This document shows positions 52,760 to 63,473 of a stretch of 64,000 nt of DNA, piece after piece; within the stretch, counting starts at the first letter, position 1; each line of letters opens with the position of its first letter. The stretch spans positions 24,508,131 through 24,572,130 of the forward strand of contig NC_045140.1 in assembly GCF_008831285.2 (NCBI RefSeq), read 5' to 3'. Under the pieces are notes generated by a model. That model was not told the DNA's origin and searched no databases. It saw only the letters and a program-made list of their open reading frames with translations. The position numbers and the translations under genes are program-made. The DNA comes from Nymphaea colorata. Lineage: Eukaryota > Streptophyta > Magnoliopsida > Nymphaeales > Nymphaeaceae.

Positions 52760-53810
52760 GAAGGAAGCTTCGGCCTCATATTGGTCATTGGTGGGAAACA
52801 GGAGTTAAACTCTAAGAGATCTCATCTCCCATTATTCCTCAGCTCAGTGGCAGAGTGGGTGGCTGTTAACTGATTGGTCGTAGGCCCCACCAAGTCAGTA
52901 GAAGGATATGCTTCTTAGCCAGCTTAGGCATAGCTCGAAAAGCATGTGAGATCAATCGGACGTTGAGTCAAGCAGAAAGCAATGCACGTGTAATGTGCAG
53001 CGTGGTGGTGCAGCGACGAAGCGTATAAATGCATCATGGTGAACAATCCCTTTGAAAGTGCAAGTCCGTCGTTGGGGAATCAAGTGGGTTTCCCACGCGT
53101 AGTATTTGGTGGCACAACGTGCGCGTGGGTTAGGGGCAATTCCTTAGTGGGCGCATATGCTGCGTTCCAGAACCACATAGAGTCACGCGGGAATGAACAA
53201 GTAAGTGCTTATCGTCGAGTAGGGCGATGGTTGGCCGCCTTACTTAATGACATATAGTCGTCAATTGGCTTCGGCTGGGAGCTTCCTCCCAAGGGAAGTC
53301 TACCCCCACCCAGATTTCGTATGGAAGTAGATAGACACTTGGAGGAATGACAAAGTTCTGACAGGACCTCATGGCCACGGCTTGCCGATGGTCTACAAGG
53401 GGATAAACCTGGGTGATGGTGTGCCGAGTGCTTTGTAGTCCTCGTCTAGTCCACAGTCCCAAAAGATTGATAAACCCTTTGGGGAAACCTTCGGCGCCGT
53501 GCGGGCCGAACAGCGCATGAAAAAGTCGGCCTGTAACACCCTTTGGCTATTACGAAAAGGTTACTTCTTCCCTGTCTTTGTTTTTATTGCATTTTATCTC
53601 ATATATGACATTTTGTTTTGTGATATTTGAGAATCATTGTCAATACTGTAGTGTAGATCCTGGCTGTGACTATTTACAGCCAACCAACTAAGAATTCTCA
53701 AGTTATATACCAGCAGTGCATCAAAGATACAGTTATCGATTCTTTCAAGTGGCCACAATTACAGCAAGCAAACATAAATTATTGAATGTTAATGTAAATA
53801 TAGCATCATC
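52760..53810. mobile_element. Insertion of unknown origin in the BSD pseudogene
   Basis: About 1 kb with no match to the BSD gene separates two parts of pseudo-exon 3 and replaces roughly 50 bases of parental sequence. Base composition is more even than the surroundings, especially 52760-53570. A TATAAAT motif lies at 53024, and CTTCGGCGCCGTGCGGGCC near 53490 faintly resembles a Gypsy-type primer-binding region (TGGCGCCG...). It may be an LTR or other retroelement fragment; clear terminal repeats were not found. The last ~240 bases are AT-rich and may have a separate origin. Confidence 0.4.
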
Positions 53811-55828
53811 ACTTGTTCAGTAAGTTGGACCCATCCTCTGGATTCATTAATAGATGAATCAGAAGCATCCTACCTTCAGACTTTGCATGTAAACAGCTAC
53901 ATCAACGTTGTCCTCCAGGTCGCTGAAGCCTGAATGATATATCCTTCTCATTCACCAACCCAGTTGACACCTGTCCCAGACCACTAATGTCAGCACTCTC
54001 TTCCAGCCAACATCTCCCTTTTCATCAAAACTCTAAAAAAGGAGACACGCACAGTTTGTGTAAATGCGTCCTTATTTAGCTTGAACGATTTCTTGTCCAT
54101 GACTGACTTATGAACAGTCTGCTTGGTAGTTGTAGAAATCTTTTGGTTGCAGTATTCATTTTTAAACCTTTTGATCCCTCTGAGGCTGTATTTTCAGATG
54201 ACGATGAACCAAGTCCAGATTTGGGAGTATGTGCCTCCTGAGAGGGCAATTTAGCACCAACTTCTTGACCATAGGAACTATCAGACCCAACAGCAACCGC
54301 CCTTTCTTGTCTCTGCAATTCCTGCAACATGCTTCTAGCTTGGATAATCTGTATGGAAGAGGCGGAAGCAAAAACTGCAAGTAAAATCATGCCATTACCG
54401 GGCATGCTAACAAAATTTAACTTGAATGTTGCCAAACAATCAATCTATTCCTGGCCAAGAACAGTAAGTACCAACATTTGAATTACATGGGATTTGAGTG
54501 CCAATCAGCATCTTAACTTGTCAACAAATGTTTGTCCATGCACAAGGAGTGTGATAAATATAGGAAATTTGATGATCTACGAGGATCCCTTATGATCTTT
54601 TTCATGACATATCTCGTTCTTCGTATTGTTGAGGAGAAATTGTCTCTATGTCTATGAGACTGAGAAGACATCTCGAGAAATTTTGTGATACCATAATGAT
54701 CCAACAATACAGTTATGTTACAACCTTGATCATTGGGCAAAGAGCTCATTCCTGATATTCAATTTAAAGATCTTAGTTGACATGGAAATTACTAATTTTT
54801 GGGATTTTTAACAAAAAAATTTATTAGCAAGATCATGACTTTTATCATTTCATTTGTTAAAACTATAAATTCCTGATTCCTTATTAGTATATAGCATAAT
54901 GTTAGTTGATAGTGACTCAGTTGTACTGAATGATGGCAACAAAATGGACTTAAACACTGCATATCAGATTATTAAGATGAAAATACTTTTAATTTTTCAT
55001 GGTTTAATTTGTTAAGAACAAAAAACAATATGCCTCGGTTCAAGGACAAGAATACACATTGGCTGGATGCTGGTGTTTTCAAAAAATATGATTATACACC
55101 CATATCTATAGCTTGAAGAAAAGAAATCATAGAAAACTGATAGCTAGATCAGATTTTACACATGACCAACCTATACCATTGGCTCTTGATGACGGTTTTG
55201 CCATGCGGCCTTGTCAAGATTCCTACTTGTATCTTCAAGATGGAGGGACTTCACATGTCTAAATTTCAAGGGAATGTGACTCTCACCTTCTATCAATGTC
55301 TTGTTTTGTTGACAACGAACTCACGTGCGAAAAGGATTATATCAGACGTGCTTCTAAAGACTAAGAGACCTTTGTGTAGGTCAAGATTTTCAAGATCTCA
55401 ATGAATGCCGCTTGGACCACTCTACACTGCCAATTAAATTTCCAAATGCTAAACCAGGGGCCCAATGATGTGAAGACCAAGATGATCAATCATCTGTTCT
55501 ACGTTTACCCACAAAGTATGCCTGATTAACTGTAGACATTTTCTCGTTCCAGAGGTTGGCACAGGAATCTTCCAAATTCTAACGATGACTAAATGAAGGC
55601 CCACTTCAATATTATACACTGTGAATCAGCCTAAAGCGTCAAAACTATCCCAAAAAGGTTTCACCTTCAAAGGTTGGCAAGAAGCATAACTTTCCTGTGG
55701 GCTAACTCCCTGCATAAAGTACAAGATAAAACTAAAGGCACAAACAGATGGAGTTAGACGATGTCCATCAACACCAAAATTCCTTTAAACAACACGGTGT
55801 CAAAATAAGCACCAAGTTGAGTTAACAA

Positions 55829-56085
55829 CAACCAAGTTCAATACACAGTTTCAAAGGTGAAGCACGTACCTGGGGTGTCGACAAGAGTCCTGCATCAGGC
55901 TTACTAAGTCGTAACTGCAGAAGGACAAAATAAATCTTCCAGAAACCAAGTTCAATATGTAGTTATATATCACAGTTTCAAAGGTGAAGCACGTACCTGA
56001 GGTGAGGTGTCGACAAGAGTCCTGCATCAGGCTTACTAAGTCGCGACTGCAGAAGGACAAAATAAATCTTCCAGAAACATCCTTT
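55829..56085. repeat. Tandem duplication of BSD pseudo-exon 2 end plus intron border
   Basis: Two direct copies of a unit containing CAAGTTCAATA, ACAGTTTCAAAGGTGAAGCACGTACCTG and the 3' half of exon 2 up to CTTCCAGAAAC, at about 55829-55952 and 55947-56085. The left copy keeps the parental exon end and GT donor; the right copy has an extra 5 bases at that border and a longer spacer. Confidence 0.85.
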
Positions 56086-56660
56086 TGGACACAATTCAAT
56101 GCTTAGAGTTGCTAATCTTGGAGCTAGACGTTCAATAGCCAAAGCATGGTCTTGCTGAGCATCAGACATCTCAAAATCTGCTAAACGACATGATTCATAA
56201 TTCAGGAGGTTCGGGTATCACCGTATCAGATAATATTTTGACACCATCTCAAAGGTTTCAGGCCAAAACAAACACCAATTCAAGCTCAAGAATCATCAAC
56301 CCAAAGATTAACTTCTTTTGAAGTTATCATGTGTATGATCTTTTGACCTGTGACAAAATGGAGCTACAGATTCAGCAATCGACAAGTTAACCAGAAGCAG
56401 TAAATAGTCTAGAGCACCCGCTATTGACACACCTAAGCAGTAAATACTCAACACAGTTTCCTGCATTGAAATTCAAATGGCACAAAGTATCAGACCGAAG
56501 GAAAGAAAGAAAAAACAAATCTGTGTTCCGAAAAGGCAATGCCATTAATCTCCTCGCCATCAGCATCTTATCCTTTTTTGCTCATAAATCTACCTTTTAA
56601 GCCACACCTTTTCCTCCCCATTAGGTGGGGCAGTGTGGATGTATTTGTTCTAAGTCTCTC

Positions 56661-56834
56661 TTTCCTTCATGTCGATGCCATTTGCTTACCCAGTTCTTTC
56701 TTATGATTTTCTAACTGGTTCCTCATTATTTACTTTGTGATAAGTAGCTCCGCCTTATAATTATAAATCTCCTTTTCCTTCATGTCGATGCCATTTGCTT
56801 GCCCAATTCTTTCTTATGATTTTCTAACTGGTTC
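56661..56834. repeat. Direct repeat of about 61 bp
   Basis: The unit starting TTTCCTTCATGTCGATGCC and ending TTTTCTAACTGGTTC occurs twice, 113 bases apart, with only two or three differences. It is non-coding and unlike the BSD gene. Confidence 0.85.
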
Positions 56835-58518
56835 ATTGTTACCCGAATGTTGGTTAACGTAGTAATCTGATTTCCTTATGCGAGTATTTCAACTCTGCAT
56901 AGTTAGCATTGTTTAAAAGGAGCAGTACTTTTGCTTCGTCAAGTTAAAGGCTGCTTCTTATGAATCGCTACCAGTATAACATTTTTGCCATGAGTGATAG
57001 GCTGTGTATGTGAAATTTTTTGCTATTTCTATTGCGCACACAAAGTTTCAAAATCAACAATGTCCTATCATATTAGGACCTGTATTGGCTGATACAGTGT
57101 GTAATCACCCTTTCTGAAATGATGCTGGGCCAAATACGTACTGTTTCTTTTGTTCTTTGCACATTTTAAGTGAAAATTGATTGAGACCAACAGACCATCA
57201 ATTCATACCGATTTATATCAGTTGATGTGGCTCGATTCATTCTGTCATTCAGCAAAACATATACAGCGCAATAAAGTTACTTAGCTATTTTCAGGTACTG
57301 ATGTCTGGCTTTATTATGCCAATGTTATTTCGGTGAATATTATCAAAAGAAATCATGTCCCTTTTCTGCATCGTGATTTATTTATTTATTTATTTTCATG
57401 AGAAAGCTAGAGTTAGAAGATGCTTGCCAGTTTAATACTCCATCAGATCTAACATGAAATTCACCCTACTTTTTCACGCTCTTTTCTCGTTGGTTTAATG
57501 CACATTGATTTGTAAGTAAGTTGGGCCTAGAGATTCATCTTATCACTTTTAAAATTCAAACTTGTAACTACATTTTCCAATACTTTGTTTTTTTCCAGTT
57601 GTAGCAAAAGAGATAATCGATTATTTCCCAGTTGTAGTTTCATCAAGTTTCTTAGGATATTGAGCGTATTAAGGTGCTTATTTTGTATATGTTTATCATG
57701 AACATTTATGGTTTTACATATTTTGATAGAAAAAAACTTGTTAAGACACGAGATGTCTGAGACAGAATAAAAAGCTGGCAATATATTAATGTGCTGATCA
57801 AGAAAAGTTACATTTTAATTGCCTCGATAGAAGCTAAGCATTTGTCATTTACTATATATTATCGTCCCTCGGCCAAAAAATGTGTGGCTCCATGGGTGCC
57901 TAAAAGATGTTAGAACCAATGTAGTTTATTAGTTATAGTTCACATGCCAATGTTCTTATAAAACTCGATCGTTTCTATAGTTAAATGACCATAATTGCAC
58001 CAATCCAGGTGCTACATCTTCACTTCAACAAGAATTTTCGGCATATATTCGGCTGAATCTGGCCTGTTATTTTTAGATTTTGATAACTAGCGTGTGTAGA
58101 TTGGATTCAGATCATCTTCATATAAACAGCTTAAACAGATTCCAGCATGGATCCATATTCTAATCCAGTGAGAAATTCAGTTTTGACATGTAATCACTAT
58201 GTTTGGGGACAATTTTATTGGATCTGATACGAGAAAGCACATTTTGGGTTTGGGATTCAACTTTAGCTTCTCACAATTAATTTATATTTGGACCAGATGT
58301 TAAAATTGTGGATTCAGACTAAAAATATAACTTGATGATCCAGCATGGATCTATCTGCACACCTATCAGCTTGTAGGCGCCAATGATCTGTATCCATGTG
58401 CGTATATTTCACTTATGCATGTGCACCCATCATGCACTCTGTTATATTTTGCACTACCGACAGTGCCAACTAATTTTACAATTAAGACCCATATCTGTGA
58501 CTTCTGCAGTTATACATA

Positions 58519-58546
58519 CACACACACATATATATATATATATATA
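58519..58546. repeat. (CA)n(TA)n microsatellite
   Basis: A compound CA then TA run in intergenic DNA. Confidence 0.85.
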
Positions 58547-60034
58547 AAGGGCAAAATCAGTCAAAATGTAAAAGACTTTTTGTAAAACAATTTGAGCAAT
58601 TGCCCACACTATGCACACACTGCCGGACCTTGAAACCAAGACGGCCTATAGTGATCAATGTATCATGTGAAATAGGACTTTTAAGGCTCTCACAGACCGC
58701 TATCCACCTCTAATTTGGACTGTGGACTGAAACTCCACATGCTCTTTTGAGAGGCATTATTGTCTGAAAAATGGAAACAAAAGAGAAAGATGATAAAGAA
58801 CAACTTAACTTTTAATGTATTCATAAATAATGACTTAGTACATAAGAAATCACATACAATCACTTTAATTCATAAAATTATTCAGAGTCACATGCCTCCT
58901 TAATGGGACAAGGCTTGAACATATATGAAAAGGCCATTTATGTTTAATAAGGAAAGATTCACAAACTACCTTTTTAATGCGCCTAAAGGAAAGGAGACGC
59001 CTTCAAGAGTCGCGCCTGAAAAAATAAGGACCGTAAAAACTCTTTATTTAGCAACATAGTTTGCTTCTTTTAGAGGTAAAATTGATGTCAGTAAATACAT
59101 TTTAACGTTTTCATCTAGTACAAGTGTGTTTATGGTTTATTTTACGAACTTAAGAAGATATTTTGTATTTTTCAAATGTTCAAGCCGTTCCTTAAGAATA
59201 TACTAAAACCAAGCCATTTTTTATAAATTTCTTTTGAAAACAATTTCAGACAGTTTTTGACCAAGTGTCAGAGCTTCACAGATGCAGCAGAAGATGTTTT
59301 CCAGATTTCCATCCGAAACCATACTCATGCGGCCAGCTGGGGTGGGAAAAAGAAATCCAGCGCATAAGAATTTTTTAGGCTATAAGTTTGAATGGCAACA
59401 GAAACAGTAACCTAATAAGAACTTCCTAGCTAAATGAGTACATTCAGGCATTTAAATTGAATCAAATCGGAACTCGGCATTTGAAATGCATCTCTTCACA
59501 TAATAATAATTCTTATGATTATTATATGAGAATTAATGCAATAATGCTAATAATGCAGTCAGCCGATGATTGAGTAAAAGAGTATGAAATTTGCTGTGGA
59601 GCCAACGAGCCAGCCTACCAGCCTCATGCGGGTCCTCGAGTGGGAGAAAAACCAATAATCAGTGAGAAATGGTATATTCCAAAAGCATCAAGACTAAGAA
59701 ACAGACAACATTGAAATGAAATGCAGATAATCCATCTTCCATAATTGTCTTTGTCCTTGTATTTACATCATCACTTGGCTAATACTGAAGATCATTATTT
59801 CTTTCAAGATGATGCCTTTCTTTTACATGAGGAATAGAATTGAGGTGCTTTGATTTGCCCATCGCCATCCTAGCAAGTCAGATTCTGTTGTGAAATGATA
59901 GGACATGAGGAGGGATGAAACCAGGAAGCCATACAGGTTAAAACGCTTTGCAGTTTCAGGTCTCAGGCATCGAAGTTGAGGATTGGAGATGAGAAGAAAA
60001 GATGGGAGTTAGCCCATCATTTAACTTTCAATTT

Positions 60035-62058
60035 TCAACTATGTCTCCACAGGCAATGGATGAAATTCTCAACCATCTGCGCTAGAACTTCAGCTCTGAA
60101 TTCTGCTCTCTTCTCAGAGCAAAACTGCTGAAGAAGCAAAGAATGAAGCATAGCTCTCGAAGCAAAAGATTTGATGACTATGGAATGCTGAACAAAGATG
60201 AAAGAACTTTCAAACATGTGGGGACTAGGTTGTGATGTTATATGCTTTCAACAGGGTCTGGAAAATGAGATAAGTTGCTCCTAAGTAGTGCTATTTAGGC
60301 GGCAAAAAAAGACAGAGACTGCCTTGTGAATCCCACATAAGCCAAGCACGAGTAACCTCTGTTTGGTTTGCCTAGTGTAGGATGTTCATCAAGCATTTGC
60401 TTTCCAGATATCCATATTATAAACTTTTACACTCTGAGGTTTTCGCAAATGATAGAAAAAAAACTTATTATCAGTTCTAGTTAGCAGGTGATGCTTCCTG
60501 GCTTACCAGATTCGGATGCTAAACACAAAAGATCAAAGAAGCTACAAAGCACACGATTCTATTTTTTTTCTCAGATAAAATATACCAAGGTTCAACCTTA
60601 ACAGGTATGCCATGGACATCTATGATAATAGATTCTCTGTGTAGATAACTTGCAACAAAGAGGTCCAGACATATTTCATTTATCCAGATTAAGGTACGGA
60701 ACTATTAAGTGAAAAAAAAAAAAAACATTAGCTCTAACAACAAACTCCTTTCAGGAAATAAGACAGAGCATGTTAGGAGCTAAATGACTCGAAGCTTATA
60801 CCAAGCCTAGCTCTGCTATTTCTCTGGTCTGCTGGCCCTACTTATCAATCTGAAGACAGGCCATGACCACAAGGGTCTGTGCATCTACATCTTCAACTCA
60901 TCCATAAGCTTCTAAAGTAGGCTGGATTTCTTTGTTTAGACACTTTTTTGGCAACAAGGGAGTGGGAATTGGATGTTGTTAAGAGAGAGTGAGGAAAGAT
61001 GCAAAATTCTCTGTAGAAAGAGATCCTTGAGAAACACAAGAACAAAAGTAACTTACTTTTGTCACCATGAAGACATTAGAAGCATAAAAATACATAACAA
61101 TTAAGTCAGTTATAAGGATCGCAATTTCATCCAACTCTTGCATGAATAACAAACTGATACCCTGTAATTTAGCAACAATAACAGTGGCTTGTATCTGGAA
61201 AAATAAAGCAAAATTGATGCTGAAAATGTCGCATTGACAAAAGAAATACAAGTAGAAATCTTTCAATTGCAACAAGTTCAGCCAAAAAGCTGAAAAATGG
61301 CATCATGAGCAACGAATTTACATCCGAATAGAGTAAAGAAGGTCTGGATTCTCTTACAATCTGTACTATAAAATCGTGGGGAACTTACCCCCCCTTCCCA
61401 TATTAAACAAAACTAGCATTAACAGCATCACTGGATGAGACAAGCATTTCAACGTACAATAGCAGAGCATGGAGAGGATTATCATCAGGCAGGCGCTCTT
61501 CAGCAAAACCTTAGTAACTTGTAGGCGACTGCATGCGATGCCAAACAAGTACCAGCAACTTATTTGAGTGCAAAGCTTCAATGCTCTTCGTAACTTATTT
61601 TGAATTATTGCGCAGTCTTCTTCACAGTCTCCCCATTCTTCTAGATGAAGGGTGTGCCCCTCTAATTCCAGTCCATGAAATAATTTACGCGCTGCTTCAT
61701 GGATCTTCAAAGAAGAAACGCACTCTAATGTGCATTTGCTCATCCCCACCAAGAGGAAACTTTTTCAAGGGCGAAGCAAACAATGAGATCCAGCGATATC
61801 TTGTACTGTTCAAAACTTTTCGGCGAGTCGAGCAGTGACTTCAACCCCACATATGGGTTCAGATCATTGTAAAGGGAAATGCCCAAGGATCTTAGCCTCA
61901 GAGACACCTTGTGCATAAAAAAACGTAAAAGAAGCACTGCATATAGGCTTGGAATACACAAAGGGAAAGGAGATTACCTCCCAAACAGCAGAAGCATCAT
62001 AACCTCCATCTTTACAATTATGAGCCTCCCATCTGTTTCTCACTCGCAAGGCATCCAC
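60035..62058 (-). pseudogene. Exon-like fragments of an unidentified gene, probably a truncated pseudogene
   Basis: Five coding-like segments follow each other on the minus strand with plausible splice borders. About 62058-61978 reads DALRVRNRWEAHNCKDGG and ends VWE before a GTAATC donor. 61907-61743 (after a T-rich acceptor) reads YNDLNPYVGLKSLLDSPKSF. 61740-61590 continues in another frame as SSLKIHEAARKLFHGLELEG, so a frameshift separates them. 61194-61057 is a clean phase-0 exon (IQATVIVAKLQGISLLF) with TTTTTCCAG and GTAAGT borders. 60187-60035 reads RAMLHSLLLQQFCSEKRAEF and ends in a stop. The first segment has a stop just upstream and no acceptor, and lies about 100 bases from the PUB stop, so the 5' part is missing. 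I cannot name the family. Confidence 0.4.
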
Positions 62059-62162
62059 AGATTAAAGCTTCAACCACTAGTACTCTCCACGAATAAGATA
62101 TTTTCAGCACCCATCTACTGTTTCAACATATGAGATGTACATTACCAAACGGCGCCAAAGAC

Positions 62163-63473
62163 TCACTGCATTGTTCTTGTGAGTTTGCACTTGGAAATGA
62201 AAATGGTAGCCGTGTAGTTGAGGCTACATAGCTTCAGAAGCTCAGCGGACCGTTGTTTGAGAGCCGGGTTGCAGCCACTCTGTATTACAAGCAGAAGTTT
62301 GGCTGCCAATCCAGCTTCCACAGCAACAGAAGCGCACTCCTCTGGCGCCAGCTTACACACTGCCCACAAGACGGACAGCGCATACTGAGTACAGTTCTCT
62401 GAAACTCTCATAATCAGCCTCACCAAGTTGGGTATTGTACAAGGGCAATCCTTGAGAGCCATCCGTCCTTCCGGTATCGTCGAGAGAAGGTCCAAGATGA
62501 AGAGGGCATCCTCTAGACAGTCCGCATTCAACTGCGGCATGAGGTCCACCAACTGAGGCACCCCTCCAACGCTGACAACAAAATCCTTCACCTGTTTATA
62601 GGAACAAACAGTCCTTAACAGCCGGAGGCCGGCTGCTGTCCCGTTCGGGTTCCGCTTATCCTTCACTAATCTCAGCAAACCCACTAACAAACTGAGGCTT
62701 GATACTATTTCCGATCTGAAATCCCTCTCGCCTACCATCAATTCAAAGAGCCTGGTACAATTGATCTTCGTCTCGACCGTTCCTTCATTCAGCATGTCCA
62801 CCAACAGCGACACCTTGGCGGGCTGCATCAGATTCTGCTTGGCATCCGAATCGAGATCCAAATGGACAAGAATGGCGATTGCCTCTGAGCCAACCGCATG
62901 GGAAGTGAAAGGCCCAAGAAGGGAAGCGATCAGACCGATCCCGCCCTGGTCGACAGCCGTCTTCTTCGCGGACGCGTGGGCAGCGACGACCTGATGAAGC
63001 TCCTTCAGCGCCTGAACCCTGGCCTGCCCCTTCACCTTCTTGAGGGTGTCCAGGAGCTCGGTAACCCTGCCCTGCACATCCTCAGACCTCTTCTTGTGCT
63101 GCTGATACTTTTGAGAGTACCAGCTGTAGATGAGGTGGTAAAGGGTCTTGTTAGGAGTGATGGAATCGTCCCACAGCTCCTGCATGGTGGTTGGGCAAGT
63201 GAAGTGCCCCATAGAGAGCCACTTCAAGATGTTGCCTCTCTCATAGGTCTGGCCAGTGCAGAGGGTCACAGGGTCCTGCATAGGCTCCAATGAGATAGGG
63301 CAGATGAAAACGGAGGGCACTTCAATGGCCTCAAGCTCCCCAATCATCATCTTCAGATCCAACTTCTCACCTGATGGAATCTCATCCTTGCTGATGACAG
63401 TGGCACACTCCAGATCCAGCACATGGGTAAGCTCCCCATCCTTCTTCCAAGAAGGCAAGTGAAACAATGGCAT
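62163..63473 (-). CDS. U-box E3 ubiquitin ligase with ARM repeats, PUB30/PUB31 type
   Basis: An intronless reading frame of 436 residues. The U-box covers about residues 53-126 (PSVFICPISLEPMQDPVTL, then GQTYERGNI, then CPTTMQELWDDSITPNKTL), the E2-binding module that replaces zinc ligands with salt bridges. ARM-type helices run from about 140 to the end, including KGQARVQALKEL, GPFTSHAVGSEAIAILV and AAKLLLVIQSGCNPALKQRS. The C-terminus MFISKCKLTRTIQ-like (here IFISKCKLTRTMQ) is typical of Arabidopsis PUB30 and PUB31, which it matches throughout. PUB30 has been linked to salt and ABA responses (memory). The ATG at 63473 is the first true Met in the frame; upstream in-frame sequence starts only with a non-ATG codon. 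The leader has a GA/CT tract at about 63862-63879. It is tandem with the BSD gene, same strand. Confidence 0.94.
   Translation of the reverse strand: MPLFHLPSWKKDGELTHVLDLECATVISKDEIPSGEKLDLKMMIGELEAIEVPSVFICPISLEPMQDPVTLCTGQTYERGNILKWLSMGHFTCPTTMQELWDDSITPNKTLYHLIYSWYSQKYQQHKKRSEDVQGRVTELLDTLKKVKGQARVQALKELHQVVAAHASAKKTAVDQGGIGLIASLLGPFTSHAVGSEAIAILVHLDLDSDAKQNLMQPAKVSLLVDMLNEGTVETKINCTRLFELMVGERDFRSEIVSSLSLLVGLLRLVKDKRNPNGTAAGLRLLRTVCSYKQVKDFVVSVGGVPQLVDLMPQLNADCLEDALFILDLLSTIPEGRMALKDCPCTIPNLVRLIMRVSENCTQYALSVLWAVCKLAPEECASVAVEAGLAAKLLLVIQSGCNPALKQRSAELLKLCSLNYTATIFISKCKLTRTMQ

Larger units (their letters stand above)
52500..56575 (-). pseudogene. 5'-truncated, decayed duplicate of the BSD-domain gene
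   Basis: Minus-strand text parallels the intact gene from its 3' flank to the end of its exon 1. 52520-52640 resembles the parent's 3' UTR. 52640-52755 matches its C-terminus, with a 2-base deletion in the codons for NDWLSID that creates a stop. 53815-54348 matches the start of exon 3 (IIQARSMLQELQ, ending WLEESADISG), with a frameshift near 54165. 55850-56185 matches exon 2 (DAQQDHALAIERLAPRLATL, then CPKGCFWKIYF, with the parent's RHMSE segment shortened). Similarity fades at about 56575, just inside the 3' end of exon 1, so promoter and N-terminus are missing. A ~1-kb unrelated sequence interrupts exon 3 (52760-53810). It lies next to, and in the same orientation as, its parent. Confidence 0.88.
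56576..60034. other. Intergenic stretch
   Basis: No gene recognised. It contains a ~61-bp direct repeat (56661-56721 and 56774-56834), CA and TA microsatellites at 58519-58546, and AT-rich DNA with GGATTC/GATCC motifs around 58020-58340 that may be degraded transposon sequence. Confidence 0.6.

Noticed and set aside
62898-63293. Open frame antisense to the PUB gene
   Set aside because: Overlaps a clearly real U-box/ARM gene in the other strand; no domain.
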